Shown here in pieces: positions 33,549-42,938 of a stretch of 56,583 nucleotides of DNA (position 1 is the first letter of the stretch; each line of letters opens with the position of its first letter). The notes under the pieces are model-generated. The model saw only the letters and a program-made list of their open reading frames with translations. It searched no databases and was not told where the DNA came from. The position numbers were made by a program, and so were the translations under genes. Location of the stretch: contig NZ_JANHKS010000037.1 in NCBI RefSeq assembly GCF_028682175.1, positions 1-56,583 on the forward strand, given 5' to 3'. Source of the stretch: Pseudomonas putida (lineage in GTDB: Bacteria; Pseudomonadota; Gammaproteobacteria; Pseudomonadales; Pseudomonadaceae).

Positions 33549-35246
33549 GTGACTACTGACAACAAAACCCCAGCTCAGCAATGGACCAAACGCCGCGATG
33601 TGGAAATCCGCGCTGCCCGTGGCACCACACTCACCGCCAAAAGCTGGCTGACCGAAGCGCCGCTGCGGATGCTGATGAACAACCTGGACCCGGAAGTCGC
33701 GGAAAACCCGAACGAGCTGGTGGTCTACGGTGGTATCGGTCGCGCCGCACGTAACTGGGAGTGCTACGACAAGATCGTCGAAAGCCTGACCAACCTGAAC
33801 GAAGACGAGACCCTGCTGGTGCAATCCGGCAAGCCGGTCGGCGTGTTCAAGACCCACAGCAACGCCCCGCGCGTGCTGATCGCCAACTCCAACCTGGTGC
33901 CGCACTGGGCCAACTGGGAACACTTCAACGAACTGGACGCCAAGGGCCTGGCCATGTACGGCCAGATGACCGCCGGCAGCTGGATCTACATCGGCAGCCA
34001 GGGCATCGTCCAGGGCACCTACGAAACCTTCGTCGAAGCCGGTCGCCAGCACTATGACGGCAACCTGAAAGGCCGCTGGGTACTGACCGCAGGCCTGGGT
34101 GGCATGGGTGGCGCGCAACCACTGGCCGCAACCCTGGCCGGCGCCTGCTCGCTGAACATCGAGTGCCAGCAGAGCCGCATCGACTTCCGCCTGAAAAGCC
34201 GTTACGTCGACGAGCAGGCAACCGACCTGGATGACGCCCTGGCGCGCATCGCCAAGTACACCGCCGAAGGCAAGGCCATCTCCATCGCCCTGCTGGGCAA
34301 CGCCGCTGAAATCCTTCCGGAACTGGTCCGTCGTGGCGTGCGCCCGGATATGGTCACCGACCAGACCAGCGCCCACGACCCGCTCAACGGCTACCTGCCA
34401 AAAGGCTGGACCTGGGAGCAGTACCGCGACCGCGCTGTCACCGAGCCTGCTGCCGTGGTCAAGGCCGCCAAGCAGTCGATGGCCGAGCACGTCGAAGCCA
34501 TGCTGGCGTTCCAGAAACAAGGCATCCCGACCTTCGACTACGGCAACAACATCCGTCAGATGGCTAAAGAAGAAGGCGTCAAAAACGCATTCGACTTCCC
34601 AGGCTTCGTACCCGCCTACATCCGTCCGCTGTTCTGCCGTGGCATCGGCCCGTTCCGCTGGGCAGCGCTGTCGGGCAACGCCGAGGACATCTACAAGACC
34701 GACGCCAAGGTCAAGGAACTGATCCCGGACGACGCGCACCTGCACAACTGGCTGGACATGGCCCGCGAGCGCATCAGCTTCCAGGGTCTGCCGGCACGTA
34801 TCTGCTGGGTCGGTCTGGGCCAGCGCGCCAAGCTGGGCTTGGCGTTCAACGAAATGGTCCGTCGCGGCGAGCTGTCGGCGCCGGTGGTGATCGGCCGTGA
34901 CCACCTGGACTCGGGTTCGGTATCCAGCCCGAACCGCGAAACCGAATCCATGCAGGATGGCTCGGACGCCGTGTCCGACTGGCCACTGCTCAACGCCCTG
35001 CTCAACACCGCGAGCGGCGCGACCTGGGTTTCGCTGCACCACGGTGGCGGCGTCGGCATGGGCTTCTCGCAGCACTCGGGGATGGTGATTGTCTGTGACG
35101 GTACTGACGAAGCCGCCGAACGCATCGCCCGCGTCCTGCACAACGACCCTGCGACCGGCGTCATGCGCCACGCCGATGCCGGTTACCAGATCGCCATCGA
35201 CTGCGCCAAAGAGCAGGGTTTGAACCTGCCGATGATCAACAAGTAA
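33549..35246 (+). CDS. hutU: HutU, urocanate hydratase
   Basis: A 565-residue NAD-dependent urocanase converting urocanate to imidazolonepropionate, step 2 of histidine degradation. The NAD-binding glycine motif GLGGMGGAQPLA, the LFCRGIGPFRWAALSG block with the conserved Cys, and WVGLGQRAKLGLAFN are present. The start is GTG at 33549 with GAGGA 7 bases upstream; the frame is open much further upstream, but that runs through the promoter. It is the first gene of the long hut operon. Codons 4-6 carry a CA-rich stretch resembling a Crc/Hfq target. Confidence 0.97.
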   Translation: MTTDNKTPAQQWTKRRDVEIRAARGTTLTAKSWLTEAPLRMLMNNLDPEVAENPNELVVYGGIGRAARNWECYDKIVESLTNLNEDETLLVQSGKPVGVFKTHSNAPRVLIANSNLVPHWANWEHFNELDAKGLAMYGQMTAGSWIYIGSQGIVQGTYETFVEAGRQHYDGNLKGRWVLTAGLGGMGGAQPLAATLAGACSLNIECQQSRIDFRLKSRYVDEQATDLDDALARIAKYTAEGKAISIALLGNAAEILPELVRRGVRPDMVTDQTSAHDPLNGYLPKGWTWEQYRDRAVTEPAAVVKAAKQSMAEHVEAMLAFQKQGIPTFDYGNNIRQMAKEEGVKNAFDFPGFVPAYIRPLFCRGIGPFRWAALSGNAEDIYKTDAKVKELIPDDAHLHNWLDMARERISFQGLPARICWVGLGQRAKLGLAFNEMVRRGELSAPVVIGRDHLDSGSVSSPNRETESMQDGSDAVSDWPLLNALLNTASGATWVSLHHGGGVGMGFSQHSGMVIVCDGTDEAAERIARVLHNDPATGVMRHADAGYQIAIDCAKEQGLNLPMINK

Positions 35247-35271
35247 GGCTCCAGCGGCAACTCTGCTGAAC

Positions 35272-35367
35272 CCTGTGGGAGCGAGCTTGCTCGCGAAGAG
35301 GCCTGCTCAGACGCTGCATCTGTGACGTCTGTAAATCCGCCTTCGCGGGCAAGCCCGCTCCCACAGG
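35272..35367. repeat. Mixed-arm REPIN (family E) inside the hut operon
   Basis: The left arm reads GTGGGAGCGAGCTTGCTCGC and the right arm CGGGCAAGCCCGCTCCCACA, so the two arms come from slightly different subtypes. It lies between hutU and the permease gene and leaves the operon direction unchanged. Confidence 0.9.
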
Positions 35368-35424
35368 TGAGATGCGAGATTCGCAGAAACACGCACCAAC
35401 ACACGCTTTAGGGGAAGGTTTGAG

Positions 35425-36888
35425 ATGGCTGTTCCAGATGATCGTGTTGCAAATGCTTCGGTGATCGAAAGGCGTTCGATCGACTACATTCCTGACGCGG
35501 AAAGACATGGTCGTCTGTTCAGTCAATTCACCCTGTGGCTAGGTGCCAACCTGCAGATCACTGCCATCGTCACCGGGGCCCTGGCCGTGGTGCTGGGCGG
35601 TGACGTGTTCTGGTCGCTGATCGGGCTGTTCGTCGGTCAGTTGCTGGGCGGTGGCGTGATGGCGCTGCACGCGGCGCAAGGGCCGAAGCTGGGCTTGCCG
35701 CAGATGATTTCCAGCCGGGTGCAGTTCGGCGTCTACGGGGCCGTTATCCCCCTGGTGCTGGTGTGCCTGATGTACATCGGTTTTTCCGCCAGCGGCTCGT
35801 TGCTGGCCGGGCAAGCCGTCGCTCAACTGATTCAGATTCCCGACTGGCAAGGCATCGTGCTGTTCGCCGCCGCCATCGTGATCCTGACCATCTTCGGCTA
35901 CCGGGTCATCCACATGATCGGCCGGGTCGCCAGCATCATCGGCGTGATCGCCTTCGTCTACCTGTTCGGCGCTCTGCTGGCCGGTAACGATGTCGGCGCG
36001 CTGCTGGGCAACAAGCACTTCTCGCTGAGCAGCTTTCTGCTGGCGATCTCCCTGTCGGCGTCCTGGCAGATCGCGTTCGGCCCGTATGTCGCGGACTACT
36101 CGCGCTACCTGCCGCGCAGCACCTCGGCCCGCAGCACCTTCTGGGCCGTTGGCCTGGGCGCGGTGATCGGCGCACAGGTGTCGATGGTCTTCGGCGTGTT
36201 CGCCGCCGCACTGGCCGGCAAGAACTTCGCCCACCACGAAGTGCAGTTCATCGTAAGCCTGGGCGGTACCGGGATCGTCGCCGCGCTGCTGTACTTCAGC
36301 ATCGCCTTCGGCAAGGTCACCGTGACCACCCTCAACGCCTACGGCAGCTTCATGTCGATTGCCACCATCGTCAGCGGCTTCAAGGGCAACCGGCACATTT
36401 CCAGCACCCTGCGCCTGACCTACATTTTCGCCATGGTCGGCATCGCCACCGCACTGGCATTGGCCGGCAAGGACTCGTTCCTCAAGGACTTCTCGGCGTT
36501 CATCCTGTTCCTGCTGGCGTTCTTCACGCCCTGGAGCGCGATCAACCTGGTGGATTTCTACTGCATCACCAAGGAACGATATGACATCCCCGCGCTGTCC
36601 AACCCTGACGGTCGTTATGGTCGCTGGAACTGGATCGGCATCGGTATCTACGTGATCGGCGTGCTGATCCAGATGCCATTCATCTCCACCCACTTCTACA
36701 CTGGCCCGTTGGTGGCAGCGCTGGACGACACCGATGTCTCGTGGATCATCGGCCTGGTGGTGCCTGCCGCGCTGTATTACATGGCTGCGAAGAAGTGGCC
36801 CGGCAAGATTGCCGACCGGCTGATTCTGCCGACCGAGCAAGCTGTGCCAGAAAACATCCCCTTCAATACCCGGAGCGTCACACAATGA
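35425..36888 (+). CDS. NCS1 (cytosine/purine permease-like) transporter, probable urocanate transporter
   Basis: A 487-residue permease with about 12 membrane helices, of the nucleobase-cation-symport-1 (CodB-like) family. A soluble N-terminus (VIERRSIDYIPDAERHGR) precedes FTLWLGANLQITAIVTGAL. The gene following hutU at this place in P. fluorescens SBW25 was reported as a urocanate-specific transporter (HutTu), and I infer the same role here from position. Its stop overlaps the start of hutX by 4 bases. Confidence 0.88.
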   Translation: MAVPDDRVANASVIERRSIDYIPDAERHGRLFSQFTLWLGANLQITAIVTGALAVVLGGDVFWSLIGLFVGQLLGGGVMALHAAQGPKLGLPQMISSRVQFGVYGAVIPLVLVCLMYIGFSASGSLLAGQAVAQLIQIPDWQGIVLFAAAIVILTIFGYRVIHMIGRVASIIGVIAFVYLFGALLAGNDVGALLGNKHFSLSSFLLAISLSASWQIAFGPYVADYSRYLPRSTSARSTFWAVGLGAVIGAQVSMVFGVFAAALAGKNFAHHEVQFIVSLGGTGIVAALLYFSIAFGKVTVTTLNAYGSFMSIATIVSGFKGNRHISSTLRLTYIFAMVGIATALALAGKDSFLKDFSAFILFLLAFFTPWSAINLVDFYCITKERYDIPALSNPDGRYGRWNWIGIGIYVIGVLIQMPFISTHFYTGPLVAALDDTDVSWIIGLVVPAALYYMAAKKWPGKIADRLILPTEQAVPENIPFNTRSVTQ

Positions 36889-37850
36889 AAACGAAAAAGG
36901 CCCTGCTCTCCACGTTTCTAACCGTCGGCGTGCTCGCCAGTGGCGCCAGTCAGGCCGCGGGTTGGTGTGAATCCGGCAAGCCTGTGAAGTTCGCAGGTCT
37001 GAACTGGGAAAGCGCCATGCTGCTGACCGACATCCTGCAAGTGGTGCTGGACAAGGGCTACGGCTGCAAGACCGACAGCCTGCCGGGTAACTCCATCACC
37101 ATGGAAAACGCCCTGGGCACCAACGATATCCAGGTCTTCTCCGAGGAATGGGTAGGCCGCAGCGAAGTGTGGAACAAGGCCGAGAAGGCCGGCAAAGTGG
37201 TCGGCGTCGGGGCGCCGGTCAAGGGCGCAGTCGAAGGCTGGTACGTGCCGCGCTACGTGATCGAAGGCGACGCCAAGCGCAAGCTGGAAGCCAAGGCACC
37301 GGACCTCAAGTCCATCGCCGATCTGGGCAAATACTCCGCCCTGTTCAAGGACGCCGAAGAGCCAAGCAAGGGCCGCTTCTACAACTGCCCGGCCGGGTGG
37401 ACCTGCGAGCTTGAAAACAGCGAAATGCTGAAAAGCTACGGCCTGGAAGACAAGTACACCAACTTCCGCCCAGGCACAGGCCCTGCGCTGGATGCCGCGA
37501 TTCTCTCCAGCTACAAGCGTGGCGAGCCGATCCTGGCCTACTACTGGTCGCCTACCCCGCTGATGGGCCAGGTCGACATGGTGCGCCTGGAAGAGAAAGC
37601 CGGCGTGAACAAGACCATCGACATCAAGGTCGGCCTGTCCAAGACCTTCCACGACGAGGCGCCTGAGCTGGTGGCCGTAATGGAGAAGGTCAATATCCCG
37701 ATCGACCTGCTGAACCAGAACCTGGCGCGCATGACCAAGGACCGCATCGAGTCGCCGAAGCTGGCGAAGATGTTCCTCAAGGAGCACCCTGAAGTCTGGC
37801 ATCAATGGGTCAGCGAAGATGCTGCCAAGAAGGTTGATGCTTCGTTGTAA
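36885..37850 (+). CDS. hutX: HutX, ABC transporter substrate-binding protein
   Basis: A 321-residue periplasmic binding protein of the glycine betaine/proline (OpuAC) family, probably for histidine. A signal peptide ends near SGASQA-AGWCE. Ligand-pocket blocks such as GLNWESAMLLTDILQVVL and FSEEWVGRSEVWNK are visible. The ATG overlaps the permease stop. A strong hairpin and a REPIN separate it from hutW, which fits higher dosage of the binding protein than of the membrane parts. Confidence 0.93.
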   Translation: MKTKKALLSTFLTVGVLASGASQAAGWCESGKPVKFAGLNWESAMLLTDILQVVLDKGYGCKTDSLPGNSITMENALGTNDIQVFSEEWVGRSEVWNKAEKAGKVVGVGAPVKGAVEGWYVPRYVIEGDAKRKLEAKAPDLKSIADLGKYSALFKDAEEPSKGRFYNCPAGWTCELENSEMLKSYGLEDKYTNFRPGTGPALDAAILSSYKRGEPILAYYWSPTPLMGQVDMVRLEEKAGVNKTIDIKVGLSKTFHDEAPELVAVMEKVNIPIDLLNQNLARMTKDRIESPKLAKMFLKEHPEVWHQWVSEDAAKKVDASL

Positions 37851-37861
37851 AGCGTTGATGG

Positions 37862-37889
37862 GGGTGCCGCGCGATCTCGCGGCACACCC
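37862..37889 (+). other. Stable hairpin after hutX
   Basis: GGTGCCGCG pairs with CGCGGCACACC (one bulge) around CGATCT, about 12 bases after the hutX stop and just before a REPIN. There is no T-run, so it is likelier to protect the upstream mRNA 3' end than to terminate. Confidence 0.5.
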
Positions 37890-37892
37890 GAA

Positions 37893-37986
37893 CCTGTAGG
37901 AGTGAGCTTGCTCGCGATAGCGTGGTGTCAGGCACAACCGATGTTGAATGTGCCGACGCCATCGCGAGCAAGCTCACTCCTACAGG
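37893..37986. repeat. Family-B REPIN (B2) inside the hut operon
   Basis: Inverted CCTGTAGGAGTGAGCTTGCT arms lie between hutX and hutW. The right arm ends 34 bases before the hutW start codon. Confidence 0.93.
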
Positions 37987-38020
37987 GGACGAGCACCCTC
38001 TACTAGACCGAGATAAACCT

Positions 38021-38872
38021 ATGTTCCCCGAAAGCTTCACGTTCTCCATCGCCAACTGGGTCAACGACTGGGTCGACAAACTGGTCACCAACTATGGCGA
38101 TGTGTTCCGGCACATTTCCGACACCCTGCTGTGGGCCATCGTCCAGCTTGAAGGCCTGTTGCGCGTGGCGCCGTGGTGGGTGTTGCTGGCCATCGTCGGC
38201 GGCATCGCCTGGCACTCGACCCGCAAGATCACTACCACAGCCGTGATCGTCGGCTTGCTGTTCCTGGTCGGCGCCGTCGGCCTGTGGGACAAACTGATGC
38301 AGACCCTGGCACTGATGCTGGTCGCCACCTTCATTTCGGTGATCATCGGCGTGCCGCTGGGCATTCTGTCGGCCCGCAGCAACCGCCTGCGCTCGGTGCT
38401 GATGCCGCTGCTGGACATCATGCAGACCATGCCCAGCTTCGTTTACCTGATTCCGGTGCTGATGCTGTTCGGCCTGGGCAAGGTCCCGGCGATCTTCGCC
38501 ACCGTCATCTACGCCGCACCGCCGCTGATTCGCCTGACCGACCTTGGCATCCGCCAGGTTGACGGCGAAGTCATGGAGGCGATCAATGCCTTTGGCGCCA
38601 ACCGCTGGCAGCAACTGTTCGGCGTGCAACTGCCGCTGGCCCTGCCAAGCATCATGGCCGGGATCAACCAGACCACCATGATGGCCCTGTCGATGGTGGT
38701 GATCGCCTCGATGATCGGCGCCCGCGGTCTGGGCGAGGACGTGCTGGTGGGCATTCAGACCCTCAACGTCGGCCGCGGCCTGGAAGCGGGTCTGGCCATC
38801 GTCATCCTGGCGGTCGTGATCGACCGCATCACACAGGCCTATGGCCGTCCACGGCATGAGGCGAACAAATAA
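38021..38872 (+). CDS. hutW: HutW, ABC transporter permease
   Basis: A 283-residue inner-membrane permease of the ProW/OpuAB family with about six helices. The EAA loop that docks on the ATPase reads EAINAFGANRWQQLFGVQLPL (residue G in conserved position). The ATG at 38021 (MFPESFTFS) gives the family start. Its stop overlaps hutV by 3 bases. With HutX and HutV it forms the histidine uptake system. Confidence 0.94.
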   Translation: MFPESFTFSIANWVNDWVDKLVTNYGDVFRHISDTLLWAIVQLEGLLRVAPWWVLLAIVGGIAWHSTRKITTTAVIVGLLFLVGAVGLWDKLMQTLALMLVATFISVIIGVPLGILSARSNRLRSVLMPLLDIMQTMPSFVYLIPVLMLFGLGKVPAIFATVIYAAPPLIRLTDLGIRQVDGEVMEAINAFGANRWQQLFGVQLPLALPSIMAGINQTTMMALSMVVIASMIGARGLGEDVLVGIQTLNVGRGLEAGLAIVILAVVIDRITQAYGRPRHEANK

Positions 38873-39711
38873 TGAGCGTCGAATCGATCAAAACCGCCGA
38901 CAAGATTGTCGTCAAAAACGTCTACAAGATCTTCGGCAGCCGCGCCAAAGAGGCGCTGGCCATGGTTCAGCAGAGCCAGAGCAAGGATCAGGTGCTGTCG
39001 CAGACCGGCTGCGTGGTCGGCGTGAACGACCTGTCGCTGTCCATTGGCAGCGGCGAGATCTTCGTCATCATGGGCCTGTCCGGTTCCGGCAAATCGACCC
39101 TGGTGCGCCACTTCAACCGCCTGATCGATCCCACCAGCGGCGAGATCCTGGTCGATGGCGAGAACATCCTGGCCTATGACACCGAAGCCCTGCGCGACTT
39201 CCGCCGCCGCAAGATCAGCATGGTGTTCCAGAGCTTCGGCCTGCTGCCCCACAAGACCGTGACCGAAAACGTCGCCTACGGCCTGACCATTCGCGGCGAG
39301 AGCAAGGCCCAGTGCGCCGAGCGCGCGCAGCACTGGATCACCACCGTGGGTCTGAAGGGCTACGAGAAGAAATACCCGCACCAGTTGTCCGGCGGCATGC
39401 GTCAGCGCGTCGGCCTGGCCCGCGCCCTGGCGGCCGACACCGACATCATCCTGATGGACGAGGCCTTCAGCGCCCTCGACCCGCTGATCCGCGCCGAGAT
39501 GCAGGACCAGTTGCTGGAGCTGCAATCGACCCTGCACAAGACCATCGTGTTCATCACCCACGACCTGGACGAAGCCGTGCGCATCGGCAACCGGATCGCC
39601 ATCCTCAAGGACGGCAAGCTGATCCAGGTGGGAACACCGAAAGAAATCCTCTACCAGCCCGCTGATGAATACGTCGATCGTTTCGTCCAGCGGCGCGTGG
39701 CGACCCTTTAA
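38872..39711 (+). CDS. hutV: HutV, ABC transporter ATP-binding protein
   Basis: A 279-residue ATPase of the ProV/OpuAA class without the C-terminal CBS domains found in ProV. Walker A is GLSGSGKSTL, the signature is LSGGMRQRVGLARAL, Walker B is IILMDEAFSALD, and the H-loop is FITHDLDEA. The start overlaps the hutW stop. It energises HutXW transport. Confidence 0.96.
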   Translation: MSVESIKTADKIVVKNVYKIFGSRAKEALAMVQQSQSKDQVLSQTGCVVGVNDLSLSIGSGEIFVIMGLSGSGKSTLVRHFNRLIDPTSGEILVDGENILAYDTEALRDFRRRKISMVFQSFGLLPHKTVTENVAYGLTIRGESKAQCAERAQHWITTVGLKGYEKKYPHQLSGGMRQRVGLARALAADTDIILMDEAFSALDPLIRAEMQDQLLELQSTLHKTIVFITHDLDEAVRIGNRIAILKDGKLIQVGTPKEILYQPADEYVDRFVQRRVATL

Positions 39712-39725
39712 GGACGGCAGTACTC

Positions 39726-41363
39726 ATGTCGCGAGCAGAACAGATCATCATCGGCGATGCACCGGTCACCTGGCGGGACATCACCGCCGTGGCCCGCCAC
39801 GGCGCACACCTGGCCCTGTCGGACGGTGCCTGGGCACGCATCGACAACGCCCAGGCCATCGTGCAGCGCATCGTCACCAGCGGTGAACGCGCCTATGGCG
39901 TGAACACCGGGCTTGGCGCGCTGTGCAACGTGTCGCTGGAGCGCGAGCAGTTGAGCCGCCTTTCGCGCAACACCCTGCTCAGCCATGCCTGCGGCGTAGG
40001 CCCCGTGCTGCCCGATGAACAGACTCGCGCGATCACCTGCGCCGCCATCGTCAACTACACCCAGGGCAAGTCCGGCATTCACCGCCAGGTGGTGCAGGCG
40101 CTGCTGGACCTGCTCAACCATCGCATCACGCCGCAGGTGCCGTCCCAGGGCTCGGTGGGTTACCTGACCCACATGGCCCACGTCGGCGTCGCGCTGCTGG
40201 GCGTCGGTCAGGTCAGCTACCGTGGCCAGGTGGTGTCGGCCTTGCAGGCGCTGAACGAAGAAGGCCTCTCGCCAGTTGAACTGGGTGCCAAGGACGGGCT
40301 GTGCCTGGTCAACGGCACGCCGTGCATGACCGGCCTCGGCTGCCTGGCCATCGCCGACGTGAACCGCCTGATGCAATGGGCAGACGTCATCAGTGCCATG
40401 ACCTTCGAGGGTCTTCGCGGCCAGCTCGACGCATTCGACGAAACCATCATCGCCCTCAAGCCGCACCCTGGCATGCAGCAGGTGGGCAAGAACCTGCGCG
40501 GGCTTTTGGCAGGCAGCGAAGTGCTCGCCAACAGCCAGGGCATTCGCACCCAGGACGCCTTGAGCATCCGTTCGATTCCGCAGGTCCACGGCGCCACCCG
40601 CGACCAGCTTTCCCACGCCACGCGGCAGATCGAAACCGAGCTCAACTCGGCCACCGACAACCCGCTGCTGCTGGGCACGCCCGAGGCGTATCGCGTGGTG
40701 TCCCAGGCCAACCCCCACGGCCAGTCCGTGGCGATGGCCGCCGACCTGCTGGCGATTGCCATGGCCGAGCTGGGTTCGATTGCCGAGCGCCGCCTGGATC
40801 GCCTGATCAACCCTACCGTCAGTGGCCTGCCGGCGTTTCTGGTCAGCCAGCCGGGGGTCAACTCCGGGATGATGATCGTGCAGTACGTCGCCGCCTCCCT
40901 GTGCGCGGAAAATCGCCAGATGGCGCAGCCGGCGGTCATCGACAATTACGTGACCTCGGGCCTGCAGGAAGATCACCTGAGCATGGGCACCAGCGCCGCC
41001 CTCAAGCTGCACAAGGTGCTGGAGAACGTCACGCAGATCCTCGCCATCGAGTACCTGCTGGCTGCCCAGGCGTTCGAATTCTTCAAGGGCCCGCGCTTCG
41101 GCGTCGGCACCGAGGCCGCGTGGCGCCTGCTGCGCGAGCGCGTGCCGGCCTATGACGAAGACCGCTGGCTGGCCCCCGACATTGCCAGCAGCGTGACCCT
41201 GCTCAAGAACGAAGAATCGCTGGAAACCGTCTTTCAGGTCTGCCGCGATTACGCGGCAACCCATAACAGCAACAGTCGCAGTCCGAGCGCCACAAGCGCG
41301 GAACAGGCAGGAGCCGGTTCAAGGCACGCGACAGCCATCAACGAAGGAGTAGCAGCATCGTGA
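39726..41363 (+). CDS. HutH-like aromatic ammonia-lyase homologue lacking the MIO triad
   Basis: A 545-residue homologue of histidine/phenylalanine ammonia-lyases. The fold markers remain: YGVNTG (57-62), SHACGVG (86-92), LVNGT (194-198), the Arg of SIRS (282) and LQEDH with Glu415. However, the Ala-Ser-Gly that cyclises into the MIO electrophile (149-151 in the true HutH next door) is replaced: GSVG is followed by YLTHMAH, with a short deletion. The active-site Tyr of DPYSLR is also replaced (DALSIR). It cannot be a conventional ammonia-lyase. Its position matches the gene called hutH1 in SBW25, which was dispensable for histidine growth. The frame is intact and tightly packed between hutV and hutH, so it is not a decaying pseudogene. 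Confidence 0.92.
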   Translation: MSRAEQIIIGDAPVTWRDITAVARHGAHLALSDGAWARIDNAQAIVQRIVTSGERAYGVNTGLGALCNVSLEREQLSRLSRNTLLSHACGVGPVLPDEQTRAITCAAIVNYTQGKSGIHRQVVQALLDLLNHRITPQVPSQGSVGYLTHMAHVGVALLGVGQVSYRGQVVSALQALNEEGLSPVELGAKDGLCLVNGTPCMTGLGCLAIADVNRLMQWADVISAMTFEGLRGQLDAFDETIIALKPHPGMQQVGKNLRGLLAGSEVLANSQGIRTQDALSIRSIPQVHGATRDQLSHATRQIETELNSATDNPLLLGTPEAYRVVSQANPHGQSVAMAADLLAIAMAELGSIAERRLDRLINPTVSGLPAFLVSQPGVNSGMMIVQYVAASLCAENRQMAQPAVIDNYVTSGLQEDHLSMGTSAALKLHKVLENVTQILAIEYLLAAQAFEFFKGPRFGVGTEAAWRLLRERVPAYDEDRWLAPDIASSVTLLKNEESLETVFQVCRDYAATHNSNSRSPSATSAEQAGAGSRHATAINEGVAAS

Positions 41364-42910
41364 CCGATACCCAAAAGGCGACCCCGCTGAACCTGATCCC
41401 CGGCCAGTTGACCCTGGCGCAACTGCGCGCGATCTATCAGCAACCCGTGACCCTGACGCTGGACGCCAGCGCCGACCAGCAGATCGAAAACAGCGTGGCC
41501 TGCGTCGAGCAGATCCTGGCCGAGAACCGCACCGCCTACGGCATCAACACCGGTTTCGGCCTGCTGGCATCGACCCGCATCGCCAGCGCTGATCTGGAAA
41601 ACCTGCAGCGCTCGCTGGTGCTGTCCCATGCCGCCGGTGTCGGCGAGCCGATCAGCGATGCACTGGTGCGCCTGATCATGGTGCTCAAGGTCAACAGCCT
41701 GAGCCGTGGTTTCTCCGGCATTCGCCGCCAGGTCATCGACGGCCTGATCGCGCTGATCAACGCCGAGGTCTACCCGCACATTCCGCTCAAGGGTTCGGTC
41801 GGCGCGTCCGGCGACCTGGCTCCGCTGGCGCACATGTCGCTGGTGCTGCTGGGCGAAGGCAAGGCGCGGCACAAGGGCCAGTGGCTCAACGCCGTGGAAG
41901 CACTGGCTGTGGCCGGCCTCACACCGCTGACCCTGGCGGCCAAGGAAGGTCTGGCGCTGCTCAACGGCACCCAGGTGTCCACCGCCTATGCCCTGCGCGG
42001 CCTGTTCGAAGGCGAAGATCTGTTCGCCGGTGCCTTGAGCTGCGGCGCCCTGACCGTCGAGGCGGTGCTGGGCTCGCGTTCGCCATTCGATGCGCGCATC
42101 CATGCCGCTCGCGGCCAGCGCGGGCAGATCGATTCCGCTGCTGCTTATCGCGACCTGCTGGGCGACGCCAGCCAGGTGTCCGAATCCCACCGCGACTGCG
42201 ACAAGGTGCAGGACCCCTACTCCCTGCGTTGCCAGCCACAAGTCATGGGCGCCTGCCTGACTCAACTGCGCCAGGCGTCCGAAGTGCTGGCCATCGAAGC
42301 CAACGCCGTGTCGGACAACCCGCTGGTGTTCGCCGCCGAAGGCGAAGTGATCTCGGGCGGCAACTTCCACGCAGAACCTGTGGCCATGGCCGCCGACAAC
42401 ATCGCCCTGGCCATTGCCGAGATCGGCTCGCTGAGCGAACGCCGCATCTCGCTGATGATGGACAAGCACATGTCGCAGTTGCCGCCGTTCCTGGTGGCCA
42501 ACGGCGGCGTCAACTCCGGCTTCATGATCGCCCAGGTGACCGCTGCGGCGCTGGCGAGCGAGAACAAGGCCCTGTCCCATCCGCACAGCGTCGACAGCCT
42601 GCCGACCTCCGCCAACCAGGAAGACCATGTGTCCATGGCGCCGGCTGCCGGCAAGCGCCTGTGGGAAATGGCGGAAAACACCCGTGGCGTTCTGGCTGTA
42701 GAATGGCTGGCTGCGTGTCAGGGTCTGGATCTGCGCAATGGTCTGAAGACCTCGGAAAAACTGGAAATCGCTCGCATGACCTTGCGTGGCAAGGTTCCGT
42801 TCTATGAGAAAGACCGCTTCTTCGCCCCTGACATCGAGGCCGCCACCGCGCTTCTGGCATCCAGTTGCCTGAGCGAACTGGTGTCCGCTGACCTGCTGCC
42901 GAGCTTCTGA
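41360..42910 (+). CDS. hutH: HutH, histidine ammonia-lyase
   Basis: A 516-residue histidase that deaminates histidine to urocanate, step 1 of the pathway. The MIO-forming Ala149-Ser150-Gly151 sits in GSVGASGDLAPLAHMS. Other catalytic residues are visible: the Tyr in TAYGINTGFG, Asn202 in LLNGT, Tyr287 in DPYSLRC, Phe336 in GGNFH and the Glu in NQEDH. It begins with GTG at 41360, overlapping the previous stop by 4 bases, with AAGGAG about 10 bases upstream. It is the functional histidase of the operon. Confidence 0.97.
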   Translation: MTDTQKATPLNLIPGQLTLAQLRAIYQQPVTLTLDASADQQIENSVACVEQILAENRTAYGINTGFGLLASTRIASADLENLQRSLVLSHAAGVGEPISDALVRLIMVLKVNSLSRGFSGIRRQVIDGLIALINAEVYPHIPLKGSVGASGDLAPLAHMSLVLLGEGKARHKGQWLNAVEALAVAGLTPLTLAAKEGLALLNGTQVSTAYALRGLFEGEDLFAGALSCGALTVEAVLGSRSPFDARIHAARGQRGQIDSAAAYRDLLGDASQVSESHRDCDKVQDPYSLRCQPQVMGACLTQLRQASEVLAIEANAVSDNPLVFAAEGEVISGGNFHAEPVAMAADNIALAIAEIGSLSERRISLMMDKHMSQLPPFLVANGGVNSGFMIAQVTAAALASENKALSHPHSVDSLPTSANQEDHVSMAPAAGKRLWEMAENTRGVLAVEWLAACQGLDLRNGLKTSEKLEIARMTLRGKVPFYEKDRFFAPDIEAATALLASSCLSELVSADLLPSF

Positions 42911-42913
42911 TCG

Positions 42914-42937
42914 GGACAGGCCAGGGACGGCCTGTCA
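42914..42937 (+). other. Hairpin after hutH
   Basis: GACAGGCC pairs perfectly with GGCCTGTC around a short loop, starting a few bases after the hutH stop. No T-run follows. It could protect or attenuate the upstream message. Confidence 0.5.
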
Positions 42938-42938
42938 T

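Noticed and set aside
33216..35171. 651-codon minus-strand open frame opposite hutU and its promoter
   Set aside because: It reads antisense to urocanase and through the sigma-54 promoter, with no protein family features.
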